In this document: positions 57,539 through 64,000 of the stretch, one piece after another | Position numbering within the stretch: position 1 is the first letter of the stretch | Layout of the letters: each line of letters starts with the position of its first letter | Source: Codonopsis lanceolata | Taxonomy: Eukaryota; Streptophyta; Magnoliopsida; Asterales; Campanulaceae | Direction: 5' to 3' | NCBI GenBank assembly: GCA_013146195.2 | Contig: CM028377.1 | Location: 169,549,824-169,613,823, forward strand | Length of the DNA stretch: 64,000 nucleotides | Position numbers and translations under genes: made by a program | Notes under the pieces: model-generated | Databases searched by the model: none | Told to the model about the DNA's origin: nothing | The model's input: only the letters and a program-made list of their open reading frames with translations

Positions 57539-59283
57539 TGTAGACACCCCAATTTCGTACCCCTGATGTGTGACTCTGACATGTGATATCAAGAACTGCT
57601 TAAACTTAACAAATGTCAAGTTACAGGGTTGAAAATGCAAAAGGAGAAAGTAGGATGCATGAATAGTGAACTGCAGGGGGGAAAGTGTCGAAAATTGATG
57701 AAGTTTTCTGCCCTTGGCGCCGCGCCCAACATGTTGTTAGGCCGCACCAAGGTCCCCAAACAGTGCACGATCGTTAACGAATTGTACAAAATGTCAAGCG
57801 TGCGGTACAAGCCGATGAAACACAAATCCAACTATAAATACAGGTGCCCGGCTACGCTTTGAGACAGAATTTTTCGACGAAGGCTTGAAGCCCAGAGTTA
57901 CTCTGCGTAATTTTAACGCAGTGTGCGATCAGTGAGTGTGAGCGATCCTCTCCTCTCATAAAGCCTCAAAACCCTGTCAAACCTCCTCCAAACACAAATC
58001 CAACCGGCTAAAGTAATTCCTAGCCCTTTAGTTAGATATCCACCTTATTTCCCAGGCCCAAAAACCATAAAGTAAGCTGTTACTCTGCCCGAGTAAATAG
58101 GCTGAAATCACCAGAAATAAGTCGTTATTCCGCCCAACCGAATAGGCCAAAACCACCGAAACTAAGCCGTCATTCTACCCGAGTGAATAAGCCAAAACTA
58201 CCACAAATAAGCCGTCACTTTGCCCAAATCACATCAGTAGCAGCAATAAAAGTATCCCTCTCCCAAGAAGGACAGAGCGAGCGCACTCCGCTCTAAAAGG
58301 TAATAGCCTTTAAGGTCGTTCTTTTATTTATTATTTAAAGTTATTATTTAAATTCGGCCCAATGTAGTCAATATAAGCCGTTGTGCTGCCCGGATTAGAT
58401 TAGAAAATATTATGTAAAAGAGCCGTTATAATGGCCAAATTTTTTAAATATATTTGTAATTATTATAAGGAAATGGCTGCAAGTCCGTAAATAATGTAGC
58501 CACGGATGTATTTGTTTTATTTTCCTGTCTTTTAATGCTTTATTTATTTGCTAAATAAATATAACAATAAGCATACTTTAGCCAAAAACTATTTTTGAGA
58601 TCAAAAGGGCGAGTTGGGTGCCTAGTACCTTCCCAACTCGTAACTTAGCCTCCGAACCCGTTTTCAATCTCTGGTTTTTCTTTCTTTCTTTTTTTTGTTT
58701 TGCTTTATTTTGCCTTAAAATAAAGATGGCGACTCTAAAACTTTTTATATTCAATGGGGCCTCGCAACACTCCTTCTTTGTATTTTTCCGTTTTCCCTTA
58801 AAAAATGGAGAATGAGAATGGAAGGGTGATGTATTCACATATCCTGATATCCCCTAAATAAGGGATAACTTGATGCGGGAAACTCAAAGCTCCCATAGTG
58901 ATCCGAAACGGGCCATAAGGCTATTTTTATAAAATCCATAGTGAGGGCGTCGCAACATCCTTTTTTGCACTTTTATGTTTTCCCCTAAAAAAGGGAAAAT
59001 GGAAATGAAAGGGTGATGCATTCTCATATCCTGATATCCCCTAAAAAAAGGGATAACTTGATGCGGGAAACTATAAGTTCCCATATTGGATCAAAAATCC
59101 ACTAAAGTCAACCGAGGCGCATTCCAACGCGCTATTCTTAGACAGCACTCCCCTCGCACTTTTGATTTCGTCTTCCCCTAAACAAGGGAGGGTGGAACGA
59201 GAGCAGTGGTATCCCGCATCCGCACGGACACGTACCCCTATCCAAGGGCGCGCGGGGCGCGGGCGCAGTCCGGGCGACCCACA
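57539..59283 (+). repeat. 5' LTR of the right-hand Tat copy (1745 bp)
   Basis: TG...CA ends. TATA box TATAAATA at 57833-57840. Repeated 'cccctaaa(a/t)aaggg' dyads between 58790 and 59190. PBS-like word TGGCGACTCT at 58727-58736. Same family as 24326-26105 and 61403-63241, with the same order of landmarks. Confidence 0.92.
57833..57840 (+). promoter_or_regulatory. TATA box of the right-hand LTR
   Basis: TATAAATA about 295 bases into the LTR, equivalent to 61731-61738 in the solo LTR. Confidence 0.7.
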
Positions 59284-59284
59284 G

Positions 59285-59302
59285 TGGCGACTCTGCTAGG
59301 GA
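59285..59302 (+). other. Primer binding site of the right-hand Tat copy
   Basis: TGGCGACTCTGCTAGGGA, one base after the LTR end. Confidence 0.8.
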
Positions 59303-60093
59303 GTTGTTTTATTTTAAATAAAATGGAGGGCTAGACTCATAAAACAAAAACTTTTTTTTTTGTTTCTGGCTAAAGTATGCTTGTTATATTAATTTATGCA
59401 TTTGAATATTACGTTCCTATACATCCGTGTCTATATTTGTGGATATGATCCTCCATCTTGCAGCAGTTTCGTTCCGATAACCGTTACAAGTATATTTAAA
59501 AGTATTCTTTTTTAAAAAAATCAAAAATTAAAAAAAATCAAAAAAATAAAAAAAAATGTGTGTGTTATATTTATATTGCAATAAAAATTCCGGCCAGCAC
59601 AATAAAAAGGCCGGGGCTTTATTTTTAATATTGCTTTATTTTCGGCTCTGTATTATTATTTTGTTCTGGTTATTATTTTTATTTCGCAAAATCTGTACAT
59701 ATTTACATTCATTCTGTCATTTTATTTTGGAGACATAGGACCAAATTTGTAATTAATAGGGATAGATAGTTTCCCCACTTTTCTTTCTATTTCTTAATGT
59801 CGTGTGCTTGCTTGCTTGCGCTCAAACTAAAAAGCCGAGACAATCCACGTGTAACAGCAAGACAGTCATATCTGTTTTATTTTTTGTTTATATATATCTG
59901 AAAATAAATAAAGACTTTACTGTTTTTTAGATACCGCACACACGTGCACTTATACAGGAATATTCCGAACTGTTACACTACACCATGACCAGTCTACCCC
60001 CTGCATAAGTCAATGCTAAAATGCATATAGATTCTCAGGACACTTCATAGACCGACCGGTTTTTGCATCTCTGAATTATGAGTCAGCCACTGT

Positions 60094-60167
<74 letters not shown>

Positions 60168-60724
60168 AAAAAATGCGCAAGATAGAGAAAAATATATAAA
60201 AATAATAATAATAAAGTGCGCACAAAAAAATAAAATATAACAATAATAATAAATGATAAACAGGGGCTGATTTATTATTCTCTGATGCTCGACCTAGATC
60301 ATTTCGAATGGTGGATCCTAGAAAGAGTATAGGCTCTTCGCCTGGGATCAGTCCGGTCTTGGGGAGTCGAAAGGCAGGTGGAATACGTTGGTCCTATACT
60401 CTAGAGAAAGAATCCACTGTTCCAGGAAAAGTCCTGAGACTGTCAAAATAAAGCAGGTGCTTATCCGGTCAATTGTAGGGGAAACAAATAATAATAAAAG
60501 AAAATACTATTAAAGGCACGCTGTACTCCAAACCCAGAAAGCCTTCAGCCAGCCTTCTGATACCTCCATAACCCATTTTCCTCAGAAACCTGACCCGAAC
60601 TTGGAAAGGCAGAGATAGTACTGGCCGGTTGATACGGGAAATAAGTGCAGAAATCAGAACAGAGGGTATTAGTATCAGATCAGACAAGTACAGAATCGGT
60701 ACAGAGAATACAGATCCGAGCAGT
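59303..60724 (+). other. Leader of the right-hand Tat copy
   Basis: Non-coding. Holds a long (TA)n run (about 60098-60163). The stretch 60290-60440 matches the left element's leader at 23270-23400. A minus-strand frame at 60469-60957 overlaps the gag start and is a shadow. Confidence 0.7.
60098..60163. repeat. (TA)n microsatellite
   Basis: Over 30 TA repeats in the leader. Confidence 0.95.
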
Positions 60725-61402
60725 ATGGCAGCGGAAAGTGAGCAGTCCGCTATGGGTACAGATGCAGGGGCTCCAGGATACGCTCCGACTCCAGCAATGC
60801 AGGAATGGTTAGACCAAAAGTTGGGTGCAGCGATGAGCCAAATAGCTAGCCTGGTGCAAAGTTTGAAATCTAGTGGTGAGGTGAACTCTTCCCCTGCAAA
60901 CCTAAACCCCCAGCCAAACACTAACCCACCAAATACTGTCGATACCCCGAATCCCAATCCTCCACCAAGTCCCTACTACCCAAATATTAGCCCTTACCCA
61001 TCCTATCCCTCACATCCTTCCCCAAGCACCAAAATTCCCCGAAGCCCAAATGACCTCCCTTTTCCCATAACCAACCCACTCCAGAACAGCCCACATATGG
61101 ACCCACAAAGTTATAACCCGCCAGGCCAAGTTACCACTTATTTACCTTATAATGATCCTGGCCGCCCAGCCGAAACCCTCCAGAACCCACCAACCCAAAA
61201 TCCACCAGCCCAAAATCCTTATCCTACCCAAGTTCCACCAGCCCAAAATCCTTATCCTACCCAAATTCCACCAGCCCAAAATCCTTACTAGATACTGCAG
61301 CCAGAAATTAACCCAGCCTTCCCTAATCCAGCCAGTATACACCAAAAGCCAACTCCCCCAGCCACCAAAATGGAGGCCGGCATGGAAAATATGAAGGCCA
61401 TG
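60725..61402 (+). pseudogene. Gag N-terminal part, right-hand Tat copy, split by solo LTR
   Basis: Starts MAAESEQSAMGTDAGAPGYA at 60725. Then a Pro/Asn-rich stretch ending in three copies of a unit encoding PPAQNPYPTQ (about 61199-61288, 33-bp repeats). One stop, TAG at 61289, stands where the left copy has CAG. The frame goes on to MENMKAM at 61402, where the solo LTR begins. Confidence 0.85.
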
Positions 61403-63241
61403 TGTAGACACCCCAATTTCGTACCCCTGGCATGTGACTGACATAAAATATCAAGAACTGTTAAAACTTAACAAATGTCAAGTTGCAGAAGTCAAAAATG
61501 CGAAAGAAAAAGCAGGATGCGCGAAACAGTGAACTGCAGGGGGGGAAAGTGTCAAAATTGCAAACTGCAAAAAGTAGCTTGGTGCCACCTAAGGAAGGCT
61601 TGGTGCCGCACCAAGCTTTCATTCATGCGTCTCTCTGAAATCAAATGGGTACAAGTTTTCAAGCACTCGGTACAAGCGGCCAATGCACGGAGAGAAATCA
61701 ACAAATTCCCACTGCGTCCTCAAGCTCCAGTATAAATAAGAAGGCCCGGCCTCTCATTTTGTTCGTTCAATTTACGCGAAGTTTTTATCGCAGCGAAGCT
61801 CTGCTTCTGCGATCCTTCGATATCCTTAGTACGAGAGGTGCGAGATAGGTGAGTGGAAGCCCCTAAAATCTCTAAACCCCATCCAAACTCTGCCAAATCA
61901 AAAACCCATAGGTTATAAGTGATCCCTAGCCTAGTTGTTAGGTATCCACCTTAAAACCCCAGTCCAAAAATCCCAAAATAAGCCGTTACTCTGCCCGAGT
62001 AACGAGCTAAAAAAGTCAAAACTTAAGTCTAGGTTCCGCCCAACTGAAAAGGCCAAAACCAACCCAAATAAAGCTGTCACTCTGCCCGAGTTGACCAGCC
62101 CAAGCCTCAAAACATCAATCAAATCAAGCAGCAATCCAGTTCAAATCCAGTTCAATTCCAGTTCAATTCAATTCAAAACAAAAAAAGACTCCCTCTCCCG
62201 AGGAGGACAGAGCGAGCACACCACCGCTCTAAAAGGTAATACCTTTAAGAGCGTATTTTATTTTATTTTGTATTTTATTTCTTTTATTTATTTTCAAAAA
62301 GTTGTATTTTAAATCCGGCACAATGTAGCCAATATAAGCCGTTGTGCTGCCCGGATTAGATTAAGAAAATTTATGTAAAAGAGCCATTATAATGGCCAAA
62401 TATTCTTAAATGTGTTTGTAATTATTGGAATGAGGCGGCTGCGAGTCCGTAAATAATGTAGCCACGAATGTATCTGTTTAATTTTCCCTTGTCAAAATAA
62501 GACCTTATTTATTTGCTAGATTAATATAACAATGAGCATATTTCAGCCAAAAACGCTTTGAGACCGAAAGGGCGAGTTGGGTGCCTAGCACCTTCCCAAC
62601 TCGTAACTTAGCCCCCGAACCCGTTTTCTAAAATCTCTGGTTTTCTTTTCTGGTTTTCCTTTATTTTTGCCTTAAAATAAAGGTGGCGACTCTAAAACTT
62701 TCAGATCCAGTGGGGCCTCGCAACATTCCCTCTTTGCACTTTCCTGTTTTCCCCTAAAAAAGGGAGATACGGGAATGGAGGGGTGATGTATTCCCATATC
62801 CTGGTATCCCCTAAACAAGGGATAACTTGATGCGGGAAACCCATAGCTCCCATAGCGATCTGATTGGGCCATAAGGCTATTTTAATAAATCCATAAGTGG
62901 GGGCGTCGCAATATCTTTTCTTGCACTTCTCTATTTTCCCCTGAAAGATAAAAGGGGAGAATGAGAATGGAAAGGTAATGCATTCCCATATCCTGTTATC
63001 CCCGAAATAAGGGATAACCTGACATGAGGTAACATTTAGTTCCCATTTTGGATACAAAATCCACTCAGGGCAACCGAGGCACATTCCAACGTGCTAATAT
63101 AGACAGCATTCCTCTCGCACTTTGGATTTCGTCTTCCCCTAAAAAAGGGAGGGTGGAACGAGAGCAGTGGTGTCCCGCATCCGCCGCACGCCGCACCCCT
63201 AAACAAGGCGGCGGGCGCTGAGCACACCCTCGAACCTCACA
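61403..63241 (+). mobile_element. Solo LTR of the same Tat family, inserted in gag (1839 bp)
   Basis: Starts TGTAGACACCCC, ends CGAACCTCACA, with a perfect CCATG duplication at 61398-61402 and 63242-63246. TATAAATA at 61731-61738; PBS-like TGGCGACTCT at 62684-62693. No internal element sequence, so it arose by LTR-LTR recombination after insertion. Confidence 0.95.
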
Positions 63242-63246
63242 CCATG

Positions 63247-64000
63247 GTGCTCAAACTTCTCAACAAAGGGGAATTTTCTACGCGGGCACTGGCATTACAA
63301 CCAGCGGCAGTATTGCCCTTAAAATTCAAAATGCCCGACATAGAAAAATTTGATGGGACTGGATGCCCTATATCCCACTTAAGATCTTATTCCACTGGCA
63401 TGCAGTCAAGGGGAGCTAGCTTTGAGGCTATGGCTGCCAATTTTCACCTCACCTTAATAGGGGCTGCCAAGCAATGGCTAATGTTGTCTAATAGTGGCAC
63501 CATGAATACTTGGGACCAGATAGCTGAAGGGTTCCTTGAAAGGTATAAAGACAACACTGCCCCTGAAAATAGAAGGGACCTTGAGTCGTGCACCCAACGG
63601 GAGAAAGAAACATGTGCTGAGTTCGCAGTCAGGTGGAAAAGAAAGTTGGCTCAGACCTTTGACAGACCTGATCCAGCCGAGTCATGCAGAATGTTCATCA
63701 AAAACCTCCAGCCCATTTACCTGGAACACATGTGGTATCTCCCCTACACCAATTTTAAAGAAATAGTGGAGATAGGAGCCCGTATTGATGAAGATATACG
63801 GACAGGGCAATTACAAGTCAATACGCCTCCTAGCTCTTTTCGTTACTCTAAAGGAAAGACAGCCGCAGCCGCACCAGCACCAGCCGTCAATATGGTAGGG
63901 AATGCATCAGCCACTTTTCCTACCCAAAGTTATGGCACTGTTCCATGGTCCTATGGAGTGGACAGGTCTGTCAACACAGTCGGAGGGAATAATGGCCCGA
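63247..64000 (+). pseudogene. Gag core, right-hand Tat copy (continues past window)
   Basis: Open frame VLKLLNKGEFST, MPDIEKFDGTGCPISHL, LIGAAKQWLML, WDQIAEGFLERYKDN, CTQREKETCAEF and KNLQPIYLEHMWYLPY to the window end, with no stop in about 250 codons. It is in phase with the 60725-61402 part once the LTR and one CCATG are removed. Homologous to 21615-22424 of the left element and better preserved. Confidence 0.85.

Larger units (their letters stand above)
57539..64000 (+). mobile_element. Right-hand copy of the same Tat family, entering gag; runs off the window
   Basis: The LTR starts TGTAGACACCCCAATTTCGT at 57539 and ends ...CGACCCACA at 59283, followed by the PBS, a leader and gag in plus orientation. 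Gag matches the giant left element's gag. A solo LTR of the same family lies inside gag. Left flank GTCGG (57534-57538) is the expected target duplication; its partner is outside the window. Confidence 0.92.

Noticed and set aside
60469..60957. 162-codon minus-strand frame
   Set aside because: Antisense shadow of the gag start at 60725; no equivalent kept in the left copy.
63536..63766. 76-codon plus-strand frame
   Set aside because: Out-of-frame shadow of the gag core that runs from 63247 to the window end.

Overview
The window is nuclear DNA of a flowering plant, probably a eudicot. Its only intact-looking host genes are two spliced type II membrane glycosyltransferases of family GT47 (exostosin-like). 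They have GT-AG introns and identical exon layouts. Almost everything else is nested transposable elements and their debris. The species cannot be named from sequence alone.

Left third (1-34338): a very large Ty3/gypsy retrotransposon of the Tat clade (Ogre/Retand-like) lies on the minus strand from 26105 down to 399 and past the left edge. It has an LTR starting TGTAGACACC, a primer binding site TGGCGACTCTGCTGGGAA, gag, DNGS-type protease, RT, two RNase H domains and integrase. Between pol and the 3' LTR it carries two decayed genes on the opposite strand: a four-exon plant-mobile-domain gene (2030-5001) and a DUF7745-like gene (5696-7299). It also carries a 128-bp tandem array. A 5'-truncated LINE (about 7922-16190) has broken its integrase, and a 4.2-kb TG...CA element (8290-12522) has broken the LINE's RNase H. 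The giant element is itself inserted in the antisense ORF of a second, older Tat-like element (26106 to about 34338, minus strand).

Middle (34339-57538): a gene-bearing island. It holds two tandem GT47 genes on the minus strand (39562-41572 and 47810-50673). It also holds two small deletion-derived Ty1/copia elements with perfect 5-bp target duplications (35198-37074 and 52424-54038), four Stowaway-type MITEs, one short hAT-type element with an 8-bp duplication, a Helitron-like terminus, a LINE 3' tail and several short tandem duplications.

Right edge (57539-64000): another copy of the same TGTAGACACC Tat family, on the plus strand, entering its gag gene. The gag is interrupted by a solo LTR of the same family (61403-63241) with a CCATG target duplication and runs out of the window still open.

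The most unusual part is the Tat element with two antisense host-like genes. The first keeps one reading frame through four exons. In both genes every premature stop is of a kind one C-to-T change can make. The second gene has an upstream region laid out like the element's own U3 promoter.
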